From positions 718,158 to 767,479 of the forward strand of contig NZ_JAMZCU010000002.1 of the NCBI RefSeq assembly GCF_024273195.1: a stretch of DNA of 49,322 nt. The letters run 5' to 3'. Source of the DNA: Devosia ureilytica (lineage in GTDB: Bacteria; Pseudomonadota; Alphaproteobacteria; Rhizobiales; Devosiaceae). Under the pieces are notes generated by a model, which was not told the origin of the DNA, did no database searches, and saw only the letters and a program-made list of their open reading frames with translations. Of this stretch, positions 32,894 to 42,913 are shown in pieces (the first letter of the stretch is position 1; each line of letters opens with the position of its first letter). A program made the position numbers and the translations under genes.

Positions 32894-33958
32894 TTAGTCG
32901 ATCCACCCTTTGACGAAAGCGCTTGTTACCTGTGAGACAAGCGAGGGCTTCACATGAATCTCGTCGTCTTCCCACGTTTCGGCGCGCGGCGAATTCATGA
33001 CCATCTCGTAGGAAGGAAAATAATCGACGTGGTTGAAGCTGTCCCGTGCGTCCTCTGCCACAACACGTAGCTGGCTCTTCGATAGCGACGATGACATCAC
33101 GACATCGTCGGCGGTCATGGTGGCCTGCAACGGCACCGGCGACACTGACAGTACGACTTTCGCCTTGGGAGCATAGGTCGAGACCAACTGGATCAGCCGA
33201 TGCATCTTGTCTCGGAGGAACGCGAAATTGGGACGCATGTGTACAAAGCGACTTGGTTGCCCATTGGGACCCTCCGCTTTGACGCGGCGGGCCTCCTGCT
33301 GCATGGCGCGCGGATGAGGCGATGTGTTCAGGAACAGTCCCGATGGCCGGTCGAACCATGCCTCTACCAGGCCTAAGGTGATAATGACCACATCGGCCTC
33401 GGCCATTCGGCTGGTTGTCTCCCGGATGCTGTCTCGCACGATGGCATGCTGTTCTAGTGGCAAGAGCTTTATCCCGGAAGTCGCGGGGTCAAAATACTCG
33501 TTCTCGCCAACGCCGATATAGCGGCCGGGCTCCCGATGCGCCGGATTGAAGGTGCGCTCTAGCTCATCGATCATGGAGGGAATATTGAACTTGTTCATCG
33601 CGGCTCGTGCATCGCGATCCCCACTATAGAATTCGGCCGGAATGTTCGTACCCGCGGTCAGGCAGGCTATGCCCTGCGCGGCCAGTTCGCGCTCTATGTT
33701 GCGGGCGAAGCACGAGCCGATTGCGAAGAACTTGTGGCTGCGGCTGAGCCTGAATTTTGGCGTGCTGTTGACGAAGAAAAAGTCATTGCTGTAACGCCGT
33801 TGAGCAGCATTGGCATCGTCGCCGGTATCTAGCCATCGCTTGTATCGGTTGTCGCGATAGTTGTGGCTGATGACCTCATAGGGCGTGATATGGGGCCGGG
33901 GATCCTGAGGGGGCATTTCCAAAGCATAAACCGGGGCAAGATCTTCTGGAACACTCAT
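32894..33958 (-). CDS. GSCFA-domain protein
   Basis: A 354-aa protein named for the motif seen here as FFAIGSCFARNIERELAAQG (near residue 78). The family is SGNH-hydrolase-like. A later block, DVVIITLGLVEAWFDR, is typical, as are VLSVSPVPLQAT and a C-terminal DDEIHVKP with the catalytic-type Asp/His pair. It probably removes or transfers an acyl group on the polysaccharide. Start ATG 33958 overlaps the upstream glycosyltransferase stop by four bases (ATGA), so translation is coupled. No signal peptide is visible, so it acts in the cytoplasm before export. Confidence 0.88.
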   Translation of the reverse strand: MSVPEDLAPVYALEMPPQDPRPHITPYEVISHNYRDNRYKRWLDTGDDANAAQRRYSNDFFFVNSTPKFRLSRSHKFFAIGSCFARNIERELAAQGIACLTAGTNIPAEFYSGDRDARAAMNKFNIPSMIDELERTFNPAHREPGRYIGVGENEYFDPATSGIKLLPLEQHAIVRDSIRETTSRMAEADVVIITLGLVEAWFDRPSGLFLNTSPHPRAMQQEARRVKAEGPNGQPSRFVHMRPNFAFLRDKMHRLIQLVSTYAPKAKVVLSVSPVPLQATMTADDVVMSSSLSKSQLRVVAEDARDSFNHVDYFPSYEMVMNSPRAETWEDDEIHVKPSLVSQVTSAFVKGWID

Positions 33959-35322
33959 GTCGCTAACTCCGCTTTGGCACGGAAAAGCCGATGTGAAAGC
34001 ATGCCGGGTACATGGGCGAAACTGACGTGCCAACTCTCTGGATGATAGGTACGGGCCGCAGAGAGCCTTGCATCGACGTCGCCCACCCTCTTGGCGGCCC
34101 TGCCGATTGCCCCCGCCAGGCCGTCCACCGTGGGCTCCCCCGGTTCGAAGTTCGAAGTAAGGGAGCGGTACCATTCCGCCGGGCGGCCGGGGGCGATGTT
34201 TACCACCGTCACCACTCCCGAACGCACCATCTCGAAAGGCGGCACCGAGGGGTGAGGTGCATACATCAGGCTCATACCTAGGTCAAACGTTGCCAGGGTT
34301 TGGCGATAGGACTCGTAGTCCTTATTGGGCAAACAGGTAATACGCAGTCCATCCAGTTCGAAGCTTTCGCCCATCTTGGGCGAGCCGATCATGAAAAACT
34401 CCCAAGGCTCGGCGTCGAAGGCACCGCATCGCTTTGCGCGGGCAAGGGCCATCAGGGCAATGGTCATGAGGTTCCGCTTAGCGTGCTCTTCCGGTCGGCC
34501 GTAGAACACAAAGCGGCGGGGCGAGCGGCTGGACAACGTGGCTCGGTCAGGCAGCACGGCCGCTGGAAGTCCCTGTTCGAAGACGGCGACCTCACTATCG
34601 GGATAAACCAGCCCCTCTGACTGGAGGTGTTGCAGAAGCTTGCTTGAATTGCAGATCAGCCGCGGTCGTGGTTGCTGATGAAAGACGCTTTCGGCAAGAA
34701 AGCGTCGACTATCGTTGGCATAGAAGATACGCTCGTCTTCTTGAACGAAGTAGTAATAGCCCTTATCGTCGAGGAAACGCACCATCCTGGCTGCTACGAG
34801 CGAAGTGGTCCAGTTATAGGAGACCACCATGTCGTCAGGGTTAAGTCGAATGGTCCGACTTATGCCGACCCGCTCCAGGTGCGACTGCGTGATGACCTTG
34901 TGGATCAGCGCCCGGTCCTCGAAACTTTTGAGAAGCTCGCTCTTGTCGCCAATTGGACCCAGGACCAGGATCGCGGTCTCGTAGCCGAGCGACTGGACGA
35001 AGTTGATAAATTGAAAAAGGGCGATATACCCGCCGAAAATGACGCTGGCATTCAGGTCCGGAACAACGAACCAAATTCGTGGGGGCTGGTCCGGCTGCAA
35101 GCGGACATTGATGTCGCGGTTTACAAAGGACAGCAAGTGGTATTCGGCCCAGGCGTCGGCCGATACAGATGGAGCCCCATCGGGGCGGCCCAATTTTGGA
35201 TGCAGGGCCACCCTTGTTAGTTGGCCGAGTACGCTCAACTTGCTACGGATGCTTGGTGTCCGGTGCACCAGCAGCAGGCCTGCGGCGATCTTGTGGGAAA
35301 TTGTTATCCTGGAGCCGCTCAC
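33955..35322 (-). CDS. rhamnosyltransferase-like glycosyltransferase (WsaF/GT4-like)
   Basis: A 455-aa GT-B enzyme. The N-terminal domain has RIWFVVPDLNASVIFGGYIA, then FVQSLGYETAILVL and MVVSYNWTTSLVAARMVRFL. Next come GYYYFVQEDERIF and the C-terminal Rossmann half with RFVFYGRPEEHAKRNLMTIA and DLGMSLMYAPHPSVPPFEM. This pattern matches WsaF-type rhamnosyltransferases that extend rhamnan chains, which suits the neighbouring dTDP-rhamnose genes. GTG at 35322 directly follows the second sulfotransferase stop on the same strand. It overlaps the GSCFA gene. Confidence 0.85.
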   Translation of the reverse strand: MSGSRITISHKIAAGLLLVHRTPSIRSKLSVLGQLTRVALHPKLGRPDGAPSVSADAWAEYHLLSFVNRDINVRLQPDQPPRIWFVVPDLNASVIFGGYIALFQFINFVQSLGYETAILVLGPIGDKSELLKSFEDRALIHKVITQSHLERVGISRTIRLNPDDMVVSYNWTTSLVAARMVRFLDDKGYYYFVQEDERIFYANDSRRFLAESVFHQQPRPRLICNSSKLLQHLQSEGLVYPDSEVAVFEQGLPAAVLPDRATLSSRSPRRFVFYGRPEEHAKRNLMTIALMALARAKRCGAFDAEPWEFFMIGSPKMGESFELDGLRITCLPNKDYESYRQTLATFDLGMSLMYAPHPSVPPFEMVRSGVVTVVNIAPGRPAEWYRSLTSNFEPGEPTVDGLAGAIGRAAKRVGDVDARLSAARTYHPESWHVSFAHVPGMLSHRLFRAKAELAT

Positions 35323-36306
35323 TCAGTTTCCTTTTGCTGCTCGTCCCAGTTTGGGGCTATGACGCGGGTCACCAGATGCGTCTCGCGCTGCGTAATACGC
35401 GGCGATCCGCTCCCTGTCAGCATCCGTGGCCGCAAGCTTGGATTCTCCCCAACGCAAAGGTCGCAGCGGAGTCTCCAGCGCCCGCCAAAGCGGTGTGTCG
35501 CCCAGATATTCGCGTTTTTCATCGATCTTGGCCAATGGCAGCTGGTTCCACAGACGGATGGCTTTCTTCACCGCGCGATGCAATTCGGAAACGGCGCGGC
35601 CGGGGGACTCATTGAGCCGCCGGCTCACCAGCAATTCGAACCGGCTGAACTCTTCAGATTCGACCCCGATGGTGGTGCGCAAAAAAGCTTGCGGTGAGCG
35701 GAACATGTCGCTGAACTCGCCCCACCGCACCGACGGGAAATGCGCACCAAAGCTGGTCTCGATGAGTTTCCAATCATAGCTCCTCAATGCCACGCCGGCC
35801 AGATCAGACTCGTTCAACATTATCCCTTCCACGAGCCAGTCGGAAAAGCTGGTATTGATCCAGGCGTGTGCGTAAAGCCACCGATGAAAGCTGCGTAGGC
35901 CAGCAACGCGATCTCGTCGCGTGTAAACGATCTCTGCCCTCGGAAACAGGGCCGCAAGTCGTCTAGCAATCTCATCCATGCTGACGACATCGGTAAAGCT
36001 CAGGCGTTCCTCCGAGAGGAAACGCGGCAGTAGGCTGCCGTCGGGGAGCGGTTGGGCGGCAGGCGCGTGGGCCAGCCAGTCGTCGACGGCCACCTTCGCC
36101 GCTCCTTGGTCATAGGAATGGGCGGCCTTGGTAACACTATCGATCGCGCGGTGTAGCGCCACGCACTTTTCATAAGGGACGGTCGGATTCCACCAAGGTT
36201 TGCCCATGAAGCACACCGATTTCAGGGCCGGAAAGACGAGCTCTTGGAATGTCGTCGTTCCCGTCTTGGGCGGCCCGATGTGCAGAATGGTGCGGGATTG
36301 AGTCAT
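35323..36306 (-). CDS. sulfotransferase domain protein (second of two)
   Basis: A 327-aa enzyme with the PAPS loop HIGPPKTGTTTFQELVFPAL near residue 10 and a 3'-phosphate-binding region AEIVYTRRDRVAGLRSFHRW near residue 140. It is larger than the first sulfotransferase and clearly different in sequence, so the two probably sulfate different positions. The C-terminal 100 residues are helical. I start it at ATG 36306. The longer open frame to 36468 runs antisense to the rfbD end region and has no ribosome site. It sits between rfbD (13 bp away) and the rhamnosyltransferase, placing sulfation within rhamnose assembly. Confidence 0.87.
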   Translation of the reverse strand: MTQSRTILHIGPPKTGTTTFQELVFPALKSVCFMGKPWWNPTVPYEKCVALHRAIDSVTKAAHSYDQGAAKVAVDDWLAHAPAAQPLPDGSLLPRFLSEERLSFTDVVSMDEIARRLAALFPRAEIVYTRRDRVAGLRSFHRWLYAHAWINTSFSDWLVEGIMLNESDLAGVALRSYDWKLIETSFGAHFPSVRWGEFSDMFRSPQAFLRTTIGVESEEFSRFELLVSRRLNESPGRAVSELHRAVKKAIRLWNQLPLAKIDEKREYLGDTPLWRALETPLRPLRWGESKLAATDADRERIAAYYAARDASGDPRHSPKLGRAAKGN

Positions 36307-36319
36307 CCGAAAAATCTCA

Positions 36320-37204
36320 CTATGGCCGAACGACCAGCCGGTGCACAACGGCACGCACGCTCGCCCGCCATTCGGGTGCCGACCACCCGAAGCTGCTTGT
36401 AATTTTGTCTGTTGCGAGTCGAGAACTGGCCGGTCGGCGAGCCTTGGTGGGGTATTGGCTTGTGGCAATATCTAGCACTTGTGCATAGGGCCCGCCATGT
36501 TCACGACTGGCGCTAAGAACATGGCGAGCAAGATCTGCCCAATTGGTCACGCCCGCTCCTGCTACGTTGTAGATACCCCATGGTTCTGGTCTTTCGCGGC
36601 CAAGAGCATTGGCCACATGCAGGATTGCGTCTGCGATGTCGAGTGCAGAGGTCGGATTGCCGCATTGGTCCGCCACTACAGAGATCTCTCCGCGTTCAGA
36701 GGCAAGGCGCAGCATTGTCTTTACGAAATTCTGGCCGAAGGGACTGTAAACCCAGGCGGTGCGCAGGATCAGATGACGTGGGTTGGCCTCTGCCACTGCG
36801 TTCTCCCCTGCCAGCTTGGAGGCGCCATAAACGCTTTGTGGCGCGGGCAAGTCGTCCTCCGTATAGGGGCGTTCGCTTCTGCCGTCGAAAACATAGTCCG
36901 TGGAAAGGTGAATAACCGGAATGCCAAGGTTTGCGGCCGCTTCAGCCACGGCCCTGGCGCCCCCCTCGTTGATTGCATAGGCGATATCCGGTTCGTCCTC
37001 CGATTGGTCGACCGCTGTAAAAGCCGCGGCGGAGACGACGATATCGGGTTGTACCGACGCGAGTGCGGGCATGATCGTCTCGGGTCTTGTCAGGTCGAGC
37101 AAAGGACGACCAACAGTGATGACAACGACTCTGTCGCGCGTCGATGCGCGTTCGGCAAGGCTGCGGGCTACTTGGCCTTCGTGGCCGGTCACCGCGATTC
37201 TCAT
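36320..37204 (-). CDS. rfbD: dTDP-4-dehydrorhamnose reductase
   Basis: A 294-aa last enzyme of dTDP-L-rhamnose synthesis, reducing the 4-keto sugar with NAD(P)H. The nucleotide-binding start is [36 protein letters not shown] and [20 protein letters not shown] follow. The catalytic YxxxK is [14 protein letters not shown], and the family block [17 protein letters not shown] follows it. ATG 37204 overlaps the rfbB stop by four bases, showing translation coupling in the minus-strand order rfbA, rfbC, rfbB, rfbD. Confidence 0.95.
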   Translation of the reverse strand: MRIAVTGHEGQVARSLAERASTRDRVVVITVGRPLLDLTRPETIMPALASVQPDIVVSAAAFTAVDQSEDEPDIAYAINEGGARAVAEAAANLGIPVIHLSTDYVFDGRSERPYTEDDLPAPQSVYGASKLAGENAVAEANPRHLILRTAWVYSPFGQNFVKTMLRLASERGEISVVADQCGNPTSALDIADAILHVANALGRERPEPWGIYNVAGAGVTNWADLARHVLSASREHGGPYAQVLDIATSQYPTKARRPASSRLATDKITSSFGWSAPEWRASVRAVVHRLVVRP

Positions 37205-38268
37205 GCAACGATGGCCTTTGAGTTGCCGAGGCGCTCGCCGGCATAGCGCTGCTCCCGAACTGGCTTCCACCACCAATCGTTCTCAAGATACCAGTCGATC
37301 GTCTTGGCAAGACCGGTCTCAAAAGTTTCCCGGGGTGTCCAGCCGAGTTCGCGCTCGATCTTGGAAGCATCGATGGCATAGCGTCTGTCGTGCCCAGGCC
37401 TGTCGGTCACGAAGGTTATTAGCTCGCGAAAGCTTGTTCCCTTTGCGCGCGGGCGCCTTACATCGAGCTGCGCGCAGATCGCCTCGACTACTGCTAGGTT
37501 GGTGCGCTCGACCCGTCCTCCGATGTTGTAGCTCTCTCCTACGCGGCCCTTGCTAACCACTAGAGCTAGGGCACGGGCATGGTCTTCGACGTAGAGCCAG
37601 TCGCGGATGTTCGCGCCGTTGCCATAGACAAGCAGGGGCTTTTCTGCGAGCGCGTTGAGGATAGTGAGCGGAATGAGCTTCTCCGGGAAGTGATAGGGCC
37701 CGTAGTTGTTGGAGCAGTTGGAGAGGACCACCGGCAAGCCGTAGGTTTCGTGCCAGGCGCGTACAAAATGATCCGAGGCAGCTTTTGAGGCGGAGTAGGG
37801 CGAGGAGGGCGCATACGGCGTATCTTCGGTAAAGACGCCGCTCTCGAATGGAAGGTCGCCGAACACCTCATCGGTCGAGATATGATGGAAGCGGAAGCTC
37901 CGCCGCCGGCCTGGCGGCAGTCCGCGCCAGTACTCGAGCGCCGCGTTGAGCAGGCGAAAAGTTCCCACGACATTGGTCTCGACGAACGCTTCGGGACCGT
38001 CAATCGATCGATCAACATGGGTTTCGGCAGCGAGATGCATAACAGCATCGATCCGCTCAGCCTGCATGAAGTTGATCAGGCCACCGTCGCAGATGTCAAC
38101 GTGGTGGAAGACGTAGTTGGGGCTGTCGGCGATGTCCCGCAGCGACCCAAGATTGCCAGCGTAAGTGAGCTTATCGACGTTGACGACCCGCTCTGCCCCG
38201 TTTGCCACCAGGTGGCGACAAACAGCCGATCCTATGAATCCAGCACCGCCGGTCACCATTATCCGCAT
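37201..38268 (-). CDS. rfbB: dTDP-glucose 4,6-dehydratase
   Basis: A 355-aa second enzyme of the dTDP-rhamnose pathway; length is standard. It has Rossmann start [37 protein letters not shown], the catalytic region [15 protein letters not shown] with the Thr-Asp-Glu triad, [15 protein letters not shown] (YxxxK), and [16 protein letters not shown]. All active-site elements are intact. It sits 15 bp after rfbC and overlaps rfbD. Confidence 0.96.
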   Translation of the reverse strand: MRIMVTGGAGFIGSAVCRHLVANGAERVVNVDKLTYAGNLGSLRDIADSPNYVFHHVDICDGGLINFMQAERIDAVMHLAAETHVDRSIDGPEAFVETNVVGTFRLLNAALEYWRGLPPGRRRSFRFHHISTDEVFGDLPFESGVFTEDTPYAPSSPYSASKAASDHFVRAWHETYGLPVVLSNCSNNYGPYHFPEKLIPLTILNALAEKPLLVYGNGANIRDWLYVEDHARALALVVSKGRVGESYNIGGRVERTNLAVVEAICAQLDVRRPRAKGTSFRELITFVTDRPGHDRRYAIDASKIERELGWTPRETFETGLAKTIDWYLENDWWWKPVREQRYAGERLGNSKAIVA

Positions 38269-38283
38269 GCTTTTTTCAATCTG

Positions 38284-38847
38284 TTAAGTGTCAAAGTCAA
38301 ATAGGTCAGCGGCCGCAAGCGGCAGTGCGTCCCGGTCCTTTGGCGAAAGCTGCACCATGTCGGCAGTGAAAGGCCACGCGATACCGATTTGCGGGTCATC
38401 GAAGCGGATAGAGCGGTCATGTTCAGGTGAGTAGTAGTCGGTCACCTTATAGACCACTTCTGTCGCTGGCTCGAGTGTGACGAAACCATGGGCGAAGCCC
38501 ACCGGCACCAGTAGCTGGTTCCACTTTTCGGCGGAAATCTCCAACCCAACCCATTTGCCTAATGTTGGCGAGCCCCTCCGGATGTCGACGGCAACATCAA
38601 AGATGCGGCCTCGCACGACGCGCACCAGCTTGGCCTGTGCTCGCGGCTGAAGCTGATAATGCAGTCCCCTGAGCACACCGGAAACTTCAGAATAGGAGTG
38701 GTTATCTTGCCGGAAGACGAGGTCCACTCCGTGTTCAGCTAGCGCCTGGGCGCTATAGGTCTCAGAAAAGAAGCCACGCTCGTCGTCGAACTTTCGTGGA
38801 ACGATTTCTACGACACCTTCCAGGCTGGTGGGCTTAAGGTCCAGCAT
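38284..38847 (-). CDS. rfbC: dTDP-4-dehydrorhamnose 3,5-epimerase
   Basis: A 187-aa third enzyme of the pathway with the RmlC cupin fold. Diagnostic blocks are [40 protein letters not shown] with the catalytic histidine in [27 protein letters not shown], and [20 protein letters not shown] with the second catalytic region. It ends with [20 protein letters not shown]. The gene overlaps the end of rfbA by 14 bp. Confidence 0.96.
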   Translation of the reverse strand: MLDLKPTSLEGVVEIVPRKFDDERGFFSETYSAQALAEHGVDLVFRQDNHSYSEVSGVLRGLHYQLQPRAQAKLVRVVRGRIFDVAVDIRRGSPTLGKWVGLEISAEKWNQLLVPVGFAHGFVTLEPATEVVYKVTDYYSPEHDRSIRFDDPQIGIAWPFTADMVQLSPKDRDALPLAAADLFDFDT

Positions 38848-39721
38848 CCGCTAATTCCTTTATTCGGCGGCGTAGGTAGCTGGCATACTCGGTCTTGCCT
38901 AGCTGACCAGCCCTGTTGAGTACCTGGTCGGCCGTTAGATAGCCGAGCTCAAGCGCAATCTCCTCCAGACACATGATCTTCATTCCCTGGCGCGATTCTA
39001 TTGTGCGTACGAATGATGAGGCGTCATGCAAGCTGTCGTGTGTTCCGGTATCCAGCCAGGCGAATCCCCGGCCCAGCCGGCAGACATGCAGATCTCCTCG
39101 CTCAAGATACGCACGATTGACGTCGGTGATTTCGAGCTCGCCTCTCAACGACGGCTTTATCGACGCAGCAATATCGAGCACATCGTTGTCGTAGAAATAG
39201 AGGCCCGTGATTGCCCAGTTCGATTTCGGATTTGGCGGCTTTTCCTCGATCGTGTCCGCATGTCCGGTAGTGCTGTTGAAGCTGACAACACCATACCGGC
39301 TCGGGTCCTTCACGTGGTACGCGAAGACAGTCGCACCCGTCTTGCGCTCGATTGCCTCGCGGCAAAGCCTCGCCAGCCCTGTGCCGTAAAAGATATTGTC
39401 GCCGAGAATGAGCGCGGCCGGGTCGTTGCCGACGAAGTTCCGTCCGATGATGAATGCTTCAGCCAATCCATTGGGCTGGCATTGTTCAGCGTACGAGAGC
39501 GATATGCCAAAATTGCTGCCGTCACCCAGCAACTCACGAAATTGGGGTAGATCGCGAGGTGTTGAGATGATCAGGACTTCGCGGATGCCCGCGAGCATCA
39601 AAGCACCAAGGGGATAGTAGACCATGGGCTTGTCGTATACGGGAAGGATTTGCTTGGAGACGGCCAAAGTCAGCGGATACAGGCGGGTACCGCTTCCTCC
39701 GGCCAGGATTATGCCCTTCAT
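38834..39721 (-). CDS. rfbA: glucose-1-phosphate thymidylyltransferase
   Basis: A 295-aa first enzyme of dTDP-L-rhamnose synthesis. The nucleotidyltransferase signature [18 protein letters not shown] opens the protein, followed by [69 protein letters not shown] and [16 protein letters not shown]. Length and motifs match RmlA exactly. It is the first gene of the nine-gene minus-strand operon, so the promoter must lie in 39722-39813. The MITE-like element begins 93 bp upstream of the start. Confidence 0.96.
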   Translation of the reverse strand: MKGIILAGGSGTRLYPLTLAVSKQILPVYDKPMVYYPLGALMLAGIREVLIISTPRDLPQFRELLGDGSNFGISLSYAEQCQPNGLAEAFIIGRNFVGNDPAALILGDNIFYGTGLARLCREAIERKTGATVFAYHVKDPSRYGVVSFNSTTGHADTIEEKPPNPKSNWAITGLYFYDNDVLDIAASIKPSLRGELEITDVNRAYLERGDLHVCRLGRGFAWLDTGTHDSLHDASSFVRTIESRQGMKIMCLEEIALELGYLTADQVLNRAGQLGKTEYASYLRRRIKELADAGP

Positions 39722-39813
39722 ACGATGAAATTTTGAGTGCTAGCCATGCTGACGCTCTTAGCCGCAATCGCCAACCGCAATCAAGCATAGATGCCGATTT
39801 TTTGGCAACGCCC

Positions 39814-39912
39814 TGTTGATTGTCACCGAGATCTGACCCGTTAGGGGCAGGAGTTTTCACTGAGAAAACGTCTCGATGACAATCCGGGTCAAAATCCTGG
39901 CGACAATCAGCA
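39814..39912. mobile_element. 99-bp MITE-like element with IS21-type ends
   Basis: The ends form long imperfect inverted repeats: TGTTGATTGTC...TGACCCG on the left; the right end reads, as reverse complement, TGCTGATTGTC...TGACCCG (about 28 bp). The centre holds a GTTTTC-ACTGA-GAAAAC hairpin. The flanks are an exact 7-bp duplication AACGCCC (39807-39813 and 39913-39919), within the 4-8 bp range of IS21-family insertions. It has no coding capacity, so it must have been moved by a transposase elsewhere. Confidence 0.8.
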
Positions 39913-40740
39913 AACGCCCGTCAGCTCAGTACCGACGCTATGCGCGATTGACCGCTTCAAGGCCATCGTTGGGCCGCTTGCTATCTGAACTATTCGACGC
40001 GGCAATCAATGGTGATCCTCGCCGCGAGGCATACCATCTGATGAGCGCGTTCTCAGGGGCGACCAGCCGAATGTTCGCGCCGGCCACGACCCTCCGCTCT
40101 GCCTCTTGTTCCGATTCGAACGGACTCCGACGCAGCCATGAAGGTGGCGAGCTTGGGTCCGAACAGGGTTCTAATCGGCAACAGGTGCCGCGATTCATCT
40201 CTGTATTTCAATGGTGTAGGTGTTCGCAGTTCTGTTCTGACCGGCGCGCCAAATTTATCCTTGTATTACAATGAGTTGAAGAAGGGGCGAGCCGACTTGA
40301 GGTGCGTCGAAGGGAGCTCTGCGTAAGCAGTGCGCCTCGGCTTTCCGCTGCTTCAGTCGATGTTTCCGCGCCGTTGCCGCCGCCGCCCTACTGCGTAAGA
40401 CACTGATTTTCTTGCGAAGCAAAGGTTCGGAGGTCGAAGGGGCGTTCGACCGCTGCCCACAAGGGCAGCGGTCAAGGCCCTCCTTGCTGGGTGTAAGGGG
40501 TGATGCAATCGGGGCCATATGAGCGCGATATCGGCGACATGGGTGTAGCGGCTGGTCACGGTGGCATCGCCAAACTATCGACGCCCGCGCTGTGCCAATG
40601 CGCCTACTGGCGTTGAGGCTCGCTCAGGTCACGGCACGGATAGGACCGTCGCTAGCGGCTGGGCCGGGCAACGCTGGGGGCTGGCATCCTCGATCGTTGA
40701 TCCAACGTCGACGGATTTTGCAATTCGGCTGTCTATACAG
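39913..40740. other. 828 bp without a confident gene
   Basis: Frames on both strands are short and lack ribosome sites. A perfect 11-bp hairpin GACCGCTGCCC-ACAA-GGGCAGCGGTC lies at 40448-40473 without a T-run. CTGCGTAAG occurs twice, near 40320 and 40391. The lower coding density and mosaic look suggest decayed insertion material between the polysaccharide locus and the GGDEF-EAL gene. Confidence 0.45.
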
Positions 40741-42855
40741 TTAGGCTGTCTTGGTCGCACCCGTGCTTCCACTAGACCAGTCTTCGAACGTCGTTGCCTC
40801 GAGACTGGGCGTCCGATGACTGATTAGAAATGCAGCCATATCCGCCGGGGGAAGTGGACGGCCAAATAAGTAGCCTTGCAGCTGATCACAGCCTAGGCCT
40901 GTAAATAAATCGTCTTCCTCCTGTGTCTCTACGCCTTCAGCAGTCAAATTCACACCAAGTGAACGGCTGAGTGATGCGATCGTATCCAGTATTGGGTGGA
41001 CCGTCGCTGCGTTCTCTCGCCAGCTTTTGGCGAATGACTGGTCGATCTTTAGCTTGGTAAAGGGCAACTGCCAGAGAGAACTTAAGTTTGAGTAGCCGGT
41101 TCCGAAGTCGTCCATTGCGATACTTACACCAAGGTCCCGCAATGCTTTCAACTCTGAGAGGACGACGTCGGTCCGCTCCATAACAAGGCTTTCCGTGATT
41201 TCCAGCTCAAGGCGGTGCGGATCCAAACCACTGTCCTTCAGTGCCTGCAAGACGACATCGACCAGCCCTTGATCCGCCTCAAAATTTCGGCCGAATTGAG
41301 CGGCTGACAGATTAACGGAGACCGTAAGATGCTCCGGCCAGGTCGCGGCAAAGCGACAGGCCGATCGAATTACCCAGTCTCCGATGCGGCTGATTGCCCC
41401 GATTTCTTCAGCAATTGGTATGAACTCGCCAGGCGAGATCATCTCACCAAAGCCATCAGGGAGCCGGATCAGGGCCTCGAAACCCTCCAGCTGCTTGGTC
41501 CTGGCACTGAGGATCGGCTGAAAGAACAGTATGAACTCCTGGGCGTGCAGAGCCTCCCAAATGCGAGTTTCGAGGCGCCGCCGTCGGGTGAGCACTTGCT
41601 GCATATCCGGTGTGAACAGAACATTGCAGTTTCTACCCACCGTTTTTGCGCGGTATAGAGCGATATCGGCCCGCTTCACAAGTTCGTCAACGGTCACCTG
41701 GCGATCAGCGATGCCGGTTCCCACACTGGCGGAGATATTGATCGTGTGGCCCGACAGCGTGAAAGGTTGCGCCAGGCCCTTTACGATAGCCTGCCCGAAC
41801 ACCAAAGCGTCTTGCGGGGCGGCTACGTTTGTTTGCGCGATCACGAATTCGTCGCCACCGAAACGCGTCAAAAGGTGATGCTCTCCGCAGAGCTCTTTGA
41901 GCCGCTCCGCAGTCTGTTTAATCAGTTCGTCACCAGTATCGTGACCCATACAGTCGTTAATGTCCTTGAAGCGGTCTAGATCGACGAAATGAATTGCCAC
42001 CGCTGTACGTCCGCCCATCTCCTGGGAAACCAGTTCCGAGAAGCTGCTTCGGCTGAGAAGGCCCGTCATGGCGTCGTGATGGGCCAGGTATTGAAGGTGC
42101 CGCACCGCGTCGTTTTTCTCTTTGGTGCGGCGGGAGACGAGAAGGCCAATTCCCAATAAAACGGCGATGAGCAGCGCTGCAACGGTCGCAACCGCTGAAA
42201 TGATGTAGCGACTCCTGAGTTCGGCGCCGGCGAGATATGGCTCAACCACCTTGGAAACTTCCATCACTGCGCGCACATCGTTCAATTGCCAGTCTCGGCG
42301 GACGGAATCTGGATGATTGTTGTGGCACGACACGCAGGCTGGCGCGGTCATTCGGTCCGCTACGGCGACGCGCATTACGCGCTGTCCGTTGATGATTTCC
42401 TCACGCGCGAAAACGGCATCAGGGTCGGTTTGGAAGGCCTTCCATGCCACCTCTTGGAAATTGTCCATCCGGCGCTCTGAGCGATGGGGCCACGGATATG
42501 GGCTAATCAAGGCGAGCTGCAGGTCTCGCTCAGAAAGGAGGTCGGAAATATCCTTCACGAACGTGGCCGGCAAAGGTATGCCCGTCGCTTCAGCTTCATG
42601 ATCGATGGATGGCTGCATCGCTCCGGTCACTAGGGCCTTAGCGACCACGCGGGTGGTGTAATATCCACGTATGATCTTGATCTGGTCGGCTACTTCCACA
42701 TTGCTTTGCAGGGTCGACTCAAGGGCAGCGGATCTGAGTGCCCCAGGCAAGTAAAGCATTAGGCCGCCGACAGTTCCGACGATTAGAAGGACAACAGGCA
42801 GGACGACATGCCAGATGGTGCTTACGTTGAAGGTCGCCGAACTCCTCGATGACAT
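40741..42855 (-). CDS. haem-sensing GGDEF-EAL cyclic-di-GMP protein
   Basis: A 704-aa inner-membrane signalling protein. An N-terminal membrane anchor (VVLPVVLLIVGTVGGLMLYL) is followed by a periplasmic DUF3365/Tll0287-like domain. That domain contains CVSCHNNH (about residue 175), a CxxCH covalent haem site, so redox, oxygen or gas sensing is likely. A second membrane segment (IISAVATVAALLIAVLLGIG) leads to GGDEF (RFGGDEFVIAQ, intact) and EAL (EGFEALIRL, then SVNLSAAQF, LEITESLVM, DDFGTGYS and AEGVET, all intact). The usual RxxD inhibitory site before GGDEF is missing. Both synthase and phosphodiesterase activities are possible. It could link cyclic-di-GMP to the neighbouring polysaccharide locus, but that is inference. 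Confidence 0.92.
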   Translation of the reverse strand: MSSRSSATFNVSTIWHVVLPVVLLIVGTVGGLMLYLPGALRSAALESTLQSNVEVADQIKIIRGYYTTRVVAKALVTGAMQPSIDHEAEATGIPLPATFVKDISDLLSERDLQLALISPYPWPHRSERRMDNFQEVAWKAFQTDPDAVFAREEIINGQRVMRVAVADRMTAPACVSCHNNHPDSVRRDWQLNDVRAVMEVSKVVEPYLAGAELRSRYIISAVATVAALLIAVLLGIGLLVSRRTKEKNDAVRHLQYLAHHDAMTGLLSRSSFSELVSQEMGGRTAVAIHFVDLDRFKDINDCMGHDTGDELIKQTAERLKELCGEHHLLTRFGGDEFVIAQTNVAAPQDALVFGQAIVKGLAQPFTLSGHTINISASVGTGIADRQVTVDELVKRADIALYRAKTVGRNCNVLFTPDMQQVLTRRRRLETRIWEALHAQEFILFFQPILSARTKQLEGFEALIRLPDGFGEMISPGEFIPIAEEIGAISRIGDWVIRSACRFAATWPEHLTVSVNLSAAQFGRNFEADQGLVDVVLQALKDSGLDPHRLELEITESLVMERTDVVLSELKALRDLGVSIAMDDFGTGYSNLSSLWQLPFTKLKIDQSFAKSWRENAATVHPILDTIASLSRSLGVNLTAEGVETQEEDDLFTGLGCDQLQGYLFGRPLPPADMAAFLISHRTPSLEATTFEDWSSGSTGATKTA

Positions 42856-42913
42856 TCTGCCACCCTCCCAGCGTTCATCGAGGCAGTAAACACCGCCGAA
42901 GATTAAGGAAACG

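Noticed and set aside
40112..40122. CGATTCGAACG matching the antisense tRNA T-loop, as a possible distal attachment site
   Set aside because: The 11-base match is the near-universal T-loop sequence, lies in the opposite orientation to the site at the recombinase, and the flanks do not match tRNA-Arg.
40448..40473. Strong hairpin as an intrinsic terminator
   Set aside because: There is no T-run on either strand and no gene ends next to it; only recorded in the gene-free stretch.
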